The position numbers and the translations under genes were made by a program. Positions 43,909 to 53,206 of a DNA stretch of 64,000 nt are shown here, piece by piece. Every line of letters begins with the position of its first letter. The first letter of the stretch is position 1. The notes under the pieces were generated by a model that was given only the letters and a program-made list of their open reading frames with translations, made no database searches and was not told the origin of the DNA. Location: NCBI GenBank assembly GCA_963771905.1, contig CAVYVI010000011.1, forward strand, positions 1 through 64,000. Direction: 5' to 3'. The stretch comes from Palsa-147 sp963771905 (GTDB lineage Bacteria; Acidobacteriota; Terriglobia; Acidiferrales; UBA7541).

Positions 43909-45711
43909 CTACAGCGTGGGCGAATCGTCTCCCATCAGCGCCCGGCGGACGATTTTGATGGGTGGAAAGCCCTGCTTCATGAAATCGTCATGAAACTTTT
44001 CGAGTGAGAATGCGGAGCCCTCTTTCCGCCGAAGGTCCTCGCGAAGCTTGAGGATTTGGAGCTTGCCGAGCGTGTAATAGAGGTAGGTCGGGTCCGAAGT
44101 GCCACGCTTCGTTTCAACCAGAGCGGTTTCGCGCGACTGATAGCCTTCTTTCACGAAGAAATCGACGACCTGGTCGAAGCTCATCTTGCCCGTGTGCATC
44201 TCGATTCCGGCGATGAAGCGGGCGTTGCGCAGGAGCGCGTCGGTGAGTTGGCCGAGGCGGATCTCCTCCGATTCGCGCGCGTCCTTGGCGCCAGTGCCGG
44301 GCTGGCCGTAACCTTCATCGAGCATCATCTGCTCGCAGTAGTGCGCCCAACCTTCGGCGTTGGAGCTCGAACCGAGCAGCTTGCGGGTTTTGGTCGGTAC
44401 GCGGTGAACCCAGAGAAATTGGACGTAGTGGCCGGGATAGGCCTCGTGAGCGGCGGTGCTGACTATGGTTCCGCGATTGAAGCTGGCCATGAGCCCGGCG
44501 ACCTCCGCGGGAGTATCGTGGGGATCGGGAAGAGTGACGTTGAAAAAGGCCTCGGTCGCGACTTTTTCGTACGGTCCGGGAGTGTCCATCGAGGCGAAGG
44601 TGGTGGCGCGTTCGAAGGGCGGGGTTTCCTGGAGCGTCGGGCGAACGGTTGAGGGAATTTCGATGATGTGCTTTTGTTGAATGAAGGAGATCAGGCTGTC
44701 GAACGTGTCGCGGAAACTTTGCAGCAAATGATCGGGAGCGGGATGATCGGCTTGCAGCTCTTCGAGAACCTGGTGCGGCGTTTTCGTGGGATCGATTTCC
44801 TTGGCGACGGCATTGAACGCGGCCTGATTCTTACGCAGATCGGTCCAGCCGACTTCGAGCAGGCGATCGAGCGGCGTATCCACCATCTCGTCGTACAAAA
44901 GTTTCTTCGAAAATGTCTCCGCGCCAATGCGAAAATCACCATTCGAGCGCGGCAGCAAATCCGACTTCAGCCATTTTTCATAACTTTCAAGCGCGGCGAT
45001 GACGGCGGCGTTCGACTCCGCGAATTGGGCCTTGACCGCGGGATCGGCCACATCCTTGAATGCCGACGGAACATCCTTTTGAAAAAAAACAATGTCATCC
45101 GGAAGCTGTTCGAGGGCGATTTCGGTGTAAATGCGCGGCGGATTATTCAGATTTTCGCGCGCCGCGGCGAAAGCCGCGGGCATCTGTTTTTCGCGCGCGA
45201 TGAGAGAGCGCAGACGGTCGCCGGGAGGCGCGAAGCGGCGGCTCATAATTACGTACGCGCTCTCGGTGATACCGCTCGAATAGGTGTCTGGATCCCGCTC
45301 CCACGGACGGATGGTTTCGAGGGTGAGGAGAGTGCCGCGAATGTTCGAGAGGACCAAGTCGCGGTCCGCCGCTTCGAACTCATCGAGGCCCTTCGGATCG
45401 AAAGCTTCGACACGTTTTTCGAACGCGTGCAGAGCGCCGATCTCTTTGTCCACGCCCGCGCGTGAGTAATCTTCCAGAAGCGTGTCGTACTGGTGGAAGC
45501 CTGCGTAGGTTCCAGACGTGGGATCGAACGTGAAATAGACCGAATCGAAAAATTCATCGGCCAGGGAATTCCATGCGGCGTGCGCGCCGGACGATTGCGG
45601 GTTGCCGCTCGCGCCGGATCCATTCGCCGAGAGGTCTCGCGTCGCCGCGATCTGACTCATGGCCAGCAGTCCCGCGCACGCCAGACAAATCATCAGCCCA
45701 AGTTTATGCAT
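43909..45711 (-). CDS. DUF885 family secreted metallopeptidase-like protein
   Basis: 600 residues with an N-terminal signal (LGLMICLACAGLLAMSQIAA). Helical throughout, it has the DUF885 signatures: VSTAAHEAYPGHYVQ (HExxxxH), SSSNAEGWAHYCEQMM and the C-terminal GYQSRETALVETKRGTSDPTYLYYTLGKLQI. The His/Glu pattern suggests a zinc peptidase related to carboxypeptidase-like families, but activity is rarely shown for members. Confidence 0.9.
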   Translation of the reverse strand: MHKLGLMICLACAGLLAMSQIAATRDLSANGSGASGNPQSSGAHAAWNSLADEFFDSVYFTFDPTSGTYAGFHQYDTLLEDYSRAGVDKEIGALHAFEKRVEAFDPKGLDEFEAADRDLVLSNIRGTLLTLETIRPWERDPDTYSSGITESAYVIMSRRFAPPGDRLRSLIAREKQMPAAFAAARENLNNPPRIYTEIALEQLPDDIVFFQKDVPSAFKDVADPAVKAQFAESNAAVIAALESYEKWLKSDLLPRSNGDFRIGAETFSKKLLYDEMVDTPLDRLLEVGWTDLRKNQAAFNAVAKEIDPTKTPHQVLEELQADHPAPDHLLQSFRDTFDSLISFIQQKHIIEIPSTVRPTLQETPPFERATTFASMDTPGPYEKVATEAFFNVTLPDPHDTPAEVAGLMASFNRGTIVSTAAHEAYPGHYVQFLWVHRVPTKTRKLLGSSSNAEGWAHYCEQMMLDEGYGQPGTGAKDARESEEIRLGQLTDALLRNARFIAGIEMHTGKMSFDQVVDFFVKEGYQSRETALVETKRGTSDPTYLYYTLGKLQILKLREDLRRKEGSAFSLEKFHDDFMKQGFPPIKIVRRALMGDDSPTL

Positions 45712-45808
45712 TCACGTTCCCCGATCATGAGGATTGCCGCCGCGCTCGCTTGCTGGTCGTTTGGACGGCTGAAATGCGGCCCGGTTACCAAAGCCGCGGC
45801 AGATTGTC

Positions 45809-46132
45809 TCAGAAGTTGAACCGGTAACCGAGAATCATTTTCGCGATGAGATGATCGGTCGAGCCGGTGAGACCGACGCCGAGGCCGAAGTTCACTTCCC
45901 ACTCCGGCGCAAGATTCAAGTCGATCGCGGGAAAAACCTGATGCTGTTGCTGGCTGATGGGAAGAAAGCCGGAGACGGGCCCGGTCGAGCCGTAATATTC
46001 GAGGCCGCCGGCAATTTTCGGGGTGAAGTCGTAGCTGAATTTCACATTCGGCGAGAAGGCCACGCCCTGATTGACAGTCGCGCCGAGGGCCAGCATCCCG
46101 ATGCCTGCCGCGAAGAGTTTTGCGCTGCTCAC
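45809..46132 (-). pseudogene. C-terminal remnant of an outer-membrane beta-barrel protein
   Basis: 107 codons. From about residue 25 it reads FSPNVKFSYDFTPKIAGGLEYYGSTGPVSGF, then HQVFPAIDLNLAPEWEVNFGLGVGLTGSTDHLIAKMILGYRFNF, with alternating strands and a terminal Phe as in outer-membrane barrels. Intact relatives are about twice as long; the N-terminal half is absent from the flanking DNA in all frames I read. The first 24 residues look like replacement sequence. Confidence 0.55.
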
Positions 46133-46221
46133 GAATCAATTCCGGCCGCCGCGCCTCACAGGATAATGCAACCGGCTGTGATGACAAAACGTGCCAGCAA
46201 AGTTCCGCGGGGGTGCCCGCG

Positions 46222-47190
46222 TCAGGAATGAGGGTGGGACTTGTCATAGACCACCATCAGCTGATCGATCGTCGCGTGCGTGTAGCGCTGCGTGGTGGAA
46301 AGCGATTTGTGGCCGAGAAGTTCTTGAATGGCGCGGAGGTCGGCGCCGTCGGCGAGAAGATGCGTTGCGAAGGCGTGGCGGAACGAATGCGGATGCAGAT
46401 TCCAATTCATACTGAATAGCTTGGCGTACTTCTTCACGATCGCGCGGATGGAACGCGTATCGAGACGCGTTCCGCGATAGCCGCGGAACACCGTATCGGC
46501 ATCGGCCGCGTCGGGCCATTCGGCTATGAGCCGCTCGCGGACGGGCCAATACGCTTCGAGCGCTTCGCGGGCCTTCGCGCCATACGGAACGATGCGCTCG
46601 CGGCGTCCCTTTCCGAGAACGCGAATCGTCTGCGACTGAAAATCGAAATCGGCCAGGTTCATGCCGGTGAGTTCGCTGACGCGAACGCCGGAAGCGTAGA
46701 GCAATTCGAGAATGGCGCGATCGCGTTTCGTGATCAACAATTCCCGATCGCGAATCCTCTTCGTGGAAGGACGCCGGCGCGATGCGGAAGCGCGCGAGCC
46801 CGCGCTCCCGATACCATCGAGCATTCTGGCCATTTCTTCCGCGGAAAGTACGTCGGGAATGCGCCTCGGCAGCTTGGGCGTCGAGACCAGGCGCGCCGTA
46901 TTGCGCGCGACAATTTTTTGATTCACGCAATAGCGGAAAAAGGAGCGCAGTGCGGCGAGCTTCCGCGCAATCGATGTCCTTTCCAGGCGCCGATCGAACA
47001 GGTGCGCGACGAATTCGCGAATCACGCGATGGTCGACTTCCGCGAGCGCAAGCGTTTTTTCACCGGGCGGCGTCAGAAATTCGACGAGCTGCTCGAGGTC
47101 GGTTCGATACTTGCGCAGCGTCTCCGGCGATGCGTTGCGGACGTAACGCATGTGATCCAAATATTTTTCGATGGCGACTTTCAGTTCCAC
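46222..47190 (-). CDS. xerC: Tyrosine recombinase XerC
   Basis: 322 residues from GTG 47190. An N-terminal SAM-like DNA-binding domain (about 1-95) is followed by the catalytic set: Arg in ASGVRVSELTG, Lys in GKGRRERIVP, HPHSFRHAFATHLL (His and Arg), LGHKSLSTTQRYTH (His and Tyr). A Ser/Arg-rich insert (SAGSRASASRRRPSTKR) sits between the domains. It resolves chromosome dimers with XerD at dif. It lies downstream of topA in the same direction, as is common. Confidence 0.92.
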   Translation of the reverse strand: MELKVAIEKYLDHMRYVRNASPETLRKYRTDLEQLVEFLTPPGEKTLALAEVDHRVIREFVAHLFDRRLERTSIARKLAALRSFFRYCVNQKIVARNTARLVSTPKLPRRIPDVLSAEEMARMLDGIGSAGSRASASRRRPSTKRIRDRELLITKRDRAILELLYASGVRVSELTGMNLADFDFQSQTIRVLGKGRRERIVPYGAKAREALEAYWPVRERLIAEWPDAADADTVFRGYRGTRLDTRSIRAIVKKYAKLFSMNWNLHPHSFRHAFATHLLADGADLRAIQELLGHKSLSTTQRYTHATIDQLMVVYDKSHPHS

Positions 47191-47311
47191 GGCGGCGTCT
47201 CGCGCAGATTATAAGATGCGCGAACCGCGAGTGAGGCGTTCGTGTTTGCGGATGTTCCAGGAGTGCGGGCTCAATTCTTCGCGCAGCGGCGTGTGCTGGG
47301 CCGACAGACGA

Positions 47312-50026
47312 TTACGGCTTACCAGGCGCGCCCGCACCAACAGGCTCGGGCGTGGGCGAGGCGACGGGCGCTTCGGCAATCTCAACTTCCCAGTCGCAGC
47401 CGTCCTTGATGCAGGAGCGAACGTTTCCGTGCTTGGTGCGCTTCTCGACGATGAACGGAGCGCCGCACTTCGGACACGGCTCGTTGATCGGTTCGTGAGG
47501 CGACGTGAAATCGCAATCGGGGTAGCGGCTGCAGCCGTAGAAAATCCGGCCGCGTCCCCGGCCGCGCGCCGTTCCGCGGCGGACAAATTCACCTTCGCCG
47601 CATTTCGGGCACTTGATCCCCAGCGTGATCGGCCGCGTGTACTTGCACTTCGGATAACCGGTGCAGCCGATGAATTCTCCGAACCGGCCGTGCTTCTTCA
47701 CCAAGCCGTTGCCGCAGAGAGTGCATTTCTCATCGAGCAGCTCATCCGGTTGGCGGGCAATCCGCGTGCCTTCGACAAGCCGCCGCGTGGTCTTGCAATC
47801 CGGGTAGCCGGTGCAGGCGAGGAACACGCCGAAACGCCCGCGCTTGATGGCCATTTCCTTGCCGCAGTTATCGCAGTACTCGACTTTATTTTCGCCGTCC
47901 GCCGGGCCGCTGCCGACTTCCGGAGACAAGTCCTGAATGAAATCGCAATCGGGATACCGCGAGCAGCCGAGAAAGAAACCGTGACGGCTGATGCGCTCGA
48001 GCAATTCGCCCTGGCCGCACTTTTCACATTTCTTGCCGGTCGGGATACCCGCCTTGTAGGAAAGCATTTCGCCGTCCGCGCGTTTCAGATCCACCGTGAA
48101 TTTCTGCCAGAATTCCTTGACGGCTTCGCGCCAGGGAAGCTTGCCTTCTTCGATTTCGTCGAGCTCTTCCTCGAGGCGCGCGGTGAAAGTGACGTCGAAA
48201 ACATCTTCGAAACTTTTCACCAGGAGAATGCTGACGCGTTCGCCGAGCATGGTTGGCGTAAAGCGGCCCTGATCCTTGTTGACGTATTCGCGCTCGACGA
48301 TGGTTGAGATGATCGAGGCATAAGTCGAAGGTCGCCCGATGCCTTTTTCTTCGAGCTCTTTTACGAGCGTCGCTTCCGTGTAGCGCGGCGGCGGTTCGGT
48401 GAAGTGCTGGTTGGGACGAATCTGATCGAGGCGCAAAGATTGGCCTTCGGTGACGCGCGGAAGAGCCTTGCCCTCGCCTTCATCCGCCTTTTCATCATCT
48501 TCACGATCCGCGTTCGATTCCGGAATCTGATAGACGCGCAGGTAGCCGTCAAACTTCTGGACGGAACCAGTGGCGCGGAACGTGTAGTCGCCGGCCGAAA
48601 TGTCGATCGTGGTCTGATCGAAAATTGCCGGGAGCATTTGCGAGGCTACGAAGCGCTGCCAGATGAGCTGGTAGAGTTTGAAAAGATCGGGCTCAAGATA
48701 TTTGCGCACATCGTCGGGAGTGCGGAAAGCATCCGTGGGACGGACGGCTTCGTGAGCTTCCTGCGCATCCTTTTTCGATTTGTAAAAGTTCGGCTTTTCC
48801 GGAAGGTAATCGGAACCGAAGCGCGCGGGAATCAGTTCACGGACCTGAGACAGCGCGTCGTTCGAGACGTGAACAGAATCCGTGCGCATGTAGGTGATGA
48901 GCGCGACGGAGCCTTCGTCACCGAGTTCCACGCCTTCATACAGCCGCTGGGCGAGAGACATCGTGCGCTTGGCCGTGTAACGCAGGCGATTGTAGGCAGC
49001 CTGCTGAAGCTTGGAAGTCGTAAACGGCGGAGGCGGATTCCGCTTCTTCTCTTTTTGCGTAACGCTCGCGACCTGCCACTTGGCTTTGCTGACGGCAGCG
49101 ACAATCTTGTCCGCGGCTTCCTGATTTCCGACCTCGATATCTTCGCCTTTAAATTTCGTGAGCTTCGCTTCGATGATGGGGGGCTGGCCGCCGTCGAGCA
49201 TGGCGTGGATGGTCCAGTATTCGACGGGGTTGAAGGCGCGAATTTCCAGTTCCCGCTCGACGATCAGGCGGAGTGCGACGGTTTGGACGCGCCCGGCGGA
49301 AAGGCCACGGCGTACCTTGTCCCACAAGAGCGGCGAAATCTTATAACCGACGATGCGGTCCAGGACGCGGCGAGCCTGCTGCGCGTCCACAAGATTTTCG
49401 TCGACCTGGCGCGGGTGATCGAAAGCCGCGCGAATCGCCTTTGGTGTGATTTCGTTAAATGTGACGCGAAAGATTTTCTTGGGATCCGTCGCGGCGATGA
49501 TGATTTCTTCGTCCTTCTCTTTCGCTTTGCTTTTCTTGCCGGACTTGGACTTCGCGACCTCTTCCTCAACGGCTGGCTTGCCATTCGGCTTTTCGGTCGA
49601 TTCGGCTTCCGCGTAACGCGAGGGCTTGGAAAGAACCATGGCGAGGTGCGCCGAGATGGCCTCGCCTTCGCGGTCGGGATCGCCCGCGAGATACACGGCT
49701 TCGGCGGTGCTCGCGGCTTTTCTCAGATCGTTGATGATTTTGCCCTTGCCGGCGATGATCTGCAGAGTCGGCTCGAAAATCTTGGCATCGTCGAGAGTCA
49801 CCGGATTCTTCACGGCATTATCGCTGGCAGAGCCCTTCGCGCCTTTCTTGGCTTTGCTCTTCTTGCGTCCCTTCGGATCGTCACCGGGCAGACGGATGCC
49901 TATCGTCTTCTTCGGTAAATCCATAACGTGGCCGACGGACGCTTTGACGATGTAGTCGCGCCCCAGATACTTATTAATGGTTTTCGCCTTTGCGGGCGAT
50001 TCGACGATGACTAATGAACGCGCCAT
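47312..50026 (-). CDS. topA: DNA topoisomerase I
   Basis: 904 residues. TOPRIM domain (VIVESPAKAKTINKYLG, DPDREGEAI), the active-site Tyr in ITYMRTDSVHVS, and IGRPSTYASIISTI are present. Five C-terminal zinc ribbons follow (CEKC, CDNC, CTLC, CPKC, CPKC), the last one divergent. Two Lys-rich insertions (KGRKKSKAKKGAKG near residue 50, and KSKSGKKSKAKEKDEE near 165) interrupt the TOPRIM region. It relaxes negative supercoils. Confidence 0.97.
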   Translation of the reverse strand: MARSLVIVESPAKAKTINKYLGRDYIVKASVGHVMDLPKKTIGIRLPGDDPKGRKKSKAKKGAKGSASDNAVKNPVTLDDAKIFEPTLQIIAGKGKIINDLRKAASTAEAVYLAGDPDREGEAISAHLAMVLSKPSRYAEAESTEKPNGKPAVEEEVAKSKSGKKSKAKEKDEEIIIAATDPKKIFRVTFNEITPKAIRAAFDHPRQVDENLVDAQQARRVLDRIVGYKISPLLWDKVRRGLSAGRVQTVALRLIVERELEIRAFNPVEYWTIHAMLDGGQPPIIEAKLTKFKGEDIEVGNQEAADKIVAAVSKAKWQVASVTQKEKKRNPPPPFTTSKLQQAAYNRLRYTAKRTMSLAQRLYEGVELGDEGSVALITYMRTDSVHVSNDALSQVRELIPARFGSDYLPEKPNFYKSKKDAQEAHEAVRPTDAFRTPDDVRKYLEPDLFKLYQLIWQRFVASQMLPAIFDQTTIDISAGDYTFRATGSVQKFDGYLRVYQIPESNADREDDEKADEGEGKALPRVTEGQSLRLDQIRPNQHFTEPPPRYTEATLVKELEEKGIGRPSTYASIISTIVEREYVNKDQGRFTPTMLGERVSILLVKSFEDVFDVTFTARLEEELDEIEEGKLPWREAVKEFWQKFTVDLKRADGEMLSYKAGIPTGKKCEKCGQGELLERISRHGFFLGCSRYPDCDFIQDLSPEVGSGPADGENKVEYCDNCGKEMAIKRGRFGVFLACTGYPDCKTTRRLVEGTRIARQPDELLDEKCTLCGNGLVKKHGRFGEFIGCTGYPKCKYTRPITLGIKCPKCGEGEFVRRGTARGRGRGRIFYGCSRYPDCDFTSPHEPINEPCPKCGAPFIVEKRTKHGNVRSCIKDGCDWEVEIAEAPVASPTPEPVGAGAPGKP

Positions 50027-50111
50027 AGCAACCTGACTTCCTCACTCCTTAAGATGCCGCACGAGTGCGGCGTGGTCCGTACCCATCCTAACCCTGATAT
50101 CAAGCGTTTGA

Positions 50112-51239
50112 TTACAACAGGACTTTCAAGAATTGCTTACCCGGCAACTGCCGCACCACGCCTTTGAGCTCCAACTCGAAAAGAGCGGACAAAACATCCG
50201 AGGAGGTTTGCCCGGAAATCTCAACCAAATCATCGATTTGCCGTGCTTCGTCAACACCCAACAAGTCGTACAGCGCACGCTCGCCCGGCGCCAGCGATTC
50301 CTGAACCATCTCCGCCCGCTCCATGCTACTTGGCGATTCCACAGGCAGAAGCTCAGCTCGAATCGGCGTCGGCAACTCTTCGATCACGTCTTCCCAACCG
50401 GTTACCAGTTTTGCCCCCTGCTTGATCAGTTGGTTAGGTCCGAAGCTGGTAGGCTGCGTAATGTTGCCTGGGACGCCAAAAACCTCTCGGCCGAATTCCA
50501 TCGCCAGCCGCGACGTAATCAGAGAACCAGAGTACTGCGCACCCTCGACGCAAACAACCCCGAGCGACATTCCGGAGATCACCCGGTTCCGAATCGGGAA
50601 GTTTTGTGCGCCGGGAAAGGTGCCCATGGGAAACTCACTGATGATCGCGCCGCGCTTTTCAATCTCTTCGAAAAGCTTCTTGTTTTCTTTCGGATAGACG
50701 ACATCTATCCCAGAGCCGAGGACCGCAATCGTCGTTCCTGCAGGTGTCGAAAGCGCCCCTTTGTGCGCGCAAGCATCAATTCCGCGCGCCAAGCCGCTCA
50801 CCACAACCAGCCCACGGGCGGCCAAATCCCGGCCCAACCTCTCCGCTATTTGATTCCCATAAGGGGTCGGGCGACGCGCCCCGACGATAGAAATTAAATG
50901 GCGGTTCAGAAGTTCCATGTTTCCGCGTACATACAAGAGGGGAGGTGGATCGTAGATCTCGCGTAGGAGGCGAGGATACTCGGGTTCCTCCCAGGTGAGG
51001 AGCTGGCAACCGGCCTGTTGAACCTGAGCCAACTCCTTTGCCGCAGCGCTCATCGGTTGGCGGGAATGGATGGCTTGAGCGGCGGCGGCCGGGAGATGAT
51101 GCGCCTCCAAGGCCGTCAAGGAGGCATTGAACACTCCCTCGGGGCTCCCGAATGCGCGGAGAAGCTTGCCTGCCATCCGGGCACCAAGTCCGGGCGTAAG
51201 GGCGAGGGCGACCCACCCCAAGTATTGTTCGGGTTCCAT
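50112..51239 (-). CDS. dprA: DNA processing protein DprA
   Basis: 375 residues from ATG 51239. An N-terminal helix-hairpin region (ALTPGLGARMAGKLLRAFGSPEGV) precedes the Rossmann-like core: SIVGARRPTPYGNQIAERL, VVSGLARGIDACAHKGAL, TIAVLGSGIDVVYPKENKKLFEEI, NFPIRNRVISGMS, VFGVPGNITQPTSFGPNQLI. A DprA winged helix closes the protein. It loads RecA on incoming single-stranded DNA in transformation. It precedes topA by 85 bp, a common pairing. Confidence 0.95.
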   Translation of the reverse strand: MEPEQYLGWVALALTPGLGARMAGKLLRAFGSPEGVFNASLTALEAHHLPAAAAQAIHSRQPMSAAAKELAQVQQAGCQLLTWEEPEYPRLLREIYDPPPLLYVRGNMELLNRHLISIVGARRPTPYGNQIAERLGRDLAARGLVVVSGLARGIDACAHKGALSTPAGTTIAVLGSGIDVVYPKENKKLFEEIEKRGAIISEFPMGTFPGAQNFPIRNRVISGMSLGVVCVEGAQYSGSLITSRLAMEFGREVFGVPGNITQPTSFGPNQLIKQGAKLVTGWEDVIEELPTPIRAELLPVESPSSMERAEMVQESLAPGERALYDLLGVDEARQIDDLVEISGQTSSDVLSALFELELKGVVRQLPGKQFLKVLL

Positions 51240-51499
51240 GAGGCTGAGAGGGAAAACCCAACGAGCGTACGTAGCGGGTGGCGGCGTTGTCAATTGCGGG
51301 AACTACGCAGATGTGAGGTGGGCTCTGAAGTTCTAAAGACTCGATCCGGCATCCTGGGCGCTCAGCCGGGTGCCGCATGGGAGCCCGTTGAAGCGTTGCT
51401 TGCGGTCCGCTTCTGCGCCGACGGCGCCGTGTCTGGCGTAGCGGGCCCCTTCGGAAGGGTGTGCTAAACTGGAGGTGTCCCTGCAAGGAAGCGTCTCAC

Positions 51500-52411
51500 T
51501 TGGCTAAACTCCGAATCTCGATTGTCGAATACCTGAACACCGCGCCGCTTGTCTGGGGCTTCACCGAAGGGGCGCAGGCGGACCGCTACGACCTTTCCTT
51601 CACGCTGCCTTCGCAATGCGCCGAAGCTTTGCGGCGCGGCGAGGCGGACATCGCCATCATCCCCGCGATCGAATATCAGCGCATCGACAATCTGGTTGTG
51701 CTGCCGGAGATGGCCGTGGCTGCCAAGCGTGAAGTGCGCAGCATCCTCGTTGTCGCGAAGAAGCCGATCGAACTTGCCAAGCGAATCGCGCTCGATACCA
51801 GTTCGCGCAGCTCCGCGGCTCTCGTGCGCATTCTCGCCGCGGAGCATTGGCGCATCGCGCCCGAATTCGTCGAGGCACGCCCCGACCCCTCCGAAATGCT
51901 GCAGACGGCCGATGCGGCGCTCGTCATCGGCGACCCGGCGCTGCGGATCGCCGTCAAAATGGATCAGCTCGCTGCAAAACCGCCCAGCACAGGCGATTGC
52001 TGCGGAGGGGATCCGAAAGACCTGCCCGTTCCGGGATTCGAATCGCTTTTCGTCTACGACGTCGCGCACGAGTGGCAGGAACTGACGGGCCTGCCGTGCG
52101 TGCTCGCGATCTGGGCGGGACGCCGTGACGTGATTACGCCCGAAGTTGTCGCCGACTTTCTCGCGTCGAAGGAATACGGCATGGCGCACATTGCTGACAT
52201 CGCGGATGCGGCGTCGGCCAAACTCGATTTGCCGCCGCAAGAATTGGAAACATACCTGGCGGAGCACATCGATTTTTCTCTCGATGCCGAGAATCTTGCG
52301 GGACTCGAACTGTATTACCGGAAGGCCGCGGAGCTGGGTTTGATTCCGCGCGCGCGCCCACTTGAATTGGCTGCGGCGGCTTTGAATTCGACGATGCGCC
52401 GCGGAGCTTGA
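51500..52411 (+). CDS. mqnA: Chorismate dehydratase MqnA (futalosine pathway)
   Basis: 303 residues from TTG 51500, preceded by AAGGAAG; the frame extends to 51461 but those residues fit poorly. The periplasmic-binding-protein-like fold has LRISIVEYLNTAPLVWGF, ADIAIIPAIEYQRI, DTSSRSSAALVRIL, ALVIGDPALR and YDVAHEWQELTGLPCVLAIWAGR. It forms 3-enolpyruvylbenzoate from chorismate, the first step of menaquinone synthesis without MenFDHCEB. mqnC lies 800 bp downstream in the same direction. Confidence 0.94.
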   Translation: MAKLRISIVEYLNTAPLVWGFTEGAQADRYDLSFTLPSQCAEALRRGEADIAIIPAIEYQRIDNLVVLPEMAVAAKREVRSILVVAKKPIELAKRIALDTSSRSSAALVRILAAEHWRIAPEFVEARPDPSEMLQTADAALVIGDPALRIAVKMDQLAAKPPSTGDCCGGDPKDLPVPGFESLFVYDVAHEWQELTGLPCVLAIWAGRRDVITPEVVADFLASKEYGMAHIADIADAASAKLDLPPQELETYLAEHIDFSLDAENLAGLELYYRKAAELGLIPRARPLELAAAALNSTMRRGA

Positions 52412-52415
52412 ACAC

Positions 52416-53150
52416 GTGGAGCAACTCGGCACGCTGAGCCGGCTGCGGCGGTATCCGGTCAAAGGCATGGCCGGCGAAGATCTCGATGCGGCGCGAGTTT
52501 CGTTTGCCGGTTTGACTGGCGATCGCGTCTACGCGTTTGTGGACAACGGCAATCGCTCGAATTCCCCGTGGATGACGTCGCGGCGAGGACGCGCGCTGCT
52601 GTTATTTCGTCCGCGATTTCTGGCGCCTCCGTCTTTGGACGCCGAATTTCCGGGAGTTGATGAGTACGCAGCGGAAGTGCTGACCCCTGAAGGCGAGACG
52701 TTTCGCGTGGACGATCCGCTTTTCACGCAGCATCTTGAAAGGCGCTTCGGCCGGTCGCTGCGGATGCGATTTTCGGAGAGGAGCATGACGGATGCCCGGC
52801 CCGTCTCCATTTTCGGCTTAAGCACCATCGCCGCGCTGTCCAGTGAATCGGGAATCGAGCTCGACGCGCGCCGGTTCCGCGCGAATTTCTACGTGAAGTG
52901 GGACGACGAAGCGCCGTTTTTCGAGGATCGACTCGTCGGCCGCGAGCTGCGGATCGGCGAGACCGTGACGATGCAGATCGTAAAGCAGAATTTGCGCTGC
53001 GTAGTGATCACGCTCGATCCGGACACGGCGGCGCCGAGCCCCCAAGTCCTCGAAAAGGTGGCACACGAGCACGGCGGCTGCGTTGGGGTGTATGCTGCTA
53101 TTTTGAGGGAAGGCATCGTGCGCGCCGGCGATGCGATTTGCGCGGCCTGA
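52416..53150 (+). CDS. MOSC domain protein with N-terminal beta-barrel domain
   Basis: 244 residues from GTG 52416, 4 nt after mqnA. The MOSC_N barrel starts LSRLRRYPVKGMAGEDLD, and the MOSC core has ARRFRANFYVKWD, IVKQNLRCVVITLDP with the conserved Cys, and a Gly-rich end. Members transfer sulfur or bind molybdenum cofactor. Its place between two menaquinone genes is odd; there is no known step in the futalosine pathway for it. Confidence 0.85.
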   Translation: MEQLGTLSRLRRYPVKGMAGEDLDAARVSFAGLTGDRVYAFVDNGNRSNSPWMTSRRGRALLLFRPRFLAPPSLDAEFPGVDEYAAEVLTPEGETFRVDDPLFTQHLERRFGRSLRMRFSERSMTDARPVSIFGLSTIAALSSESGIELDARRFRANFYVKWDDEAPFFEDRLVGRELRIGETVTMQIVKQNLRCVVITLDPDTAAPSPQVLEKVAHEHGGCVGVYAAILREGIVRAGDAICAA

Positions 53151-53206
53151 AAATCCGCGCGCGAAGCGCGCCGCGCGAGTGAGAAATTGACCGGCATCGA
53201 GGAAGA

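Noticed and set aside
48404..49918. Open frame of 504 codons opposite topA
   Set aside because: It mirrors conserved topA codons; the predicted protein has no known fold.
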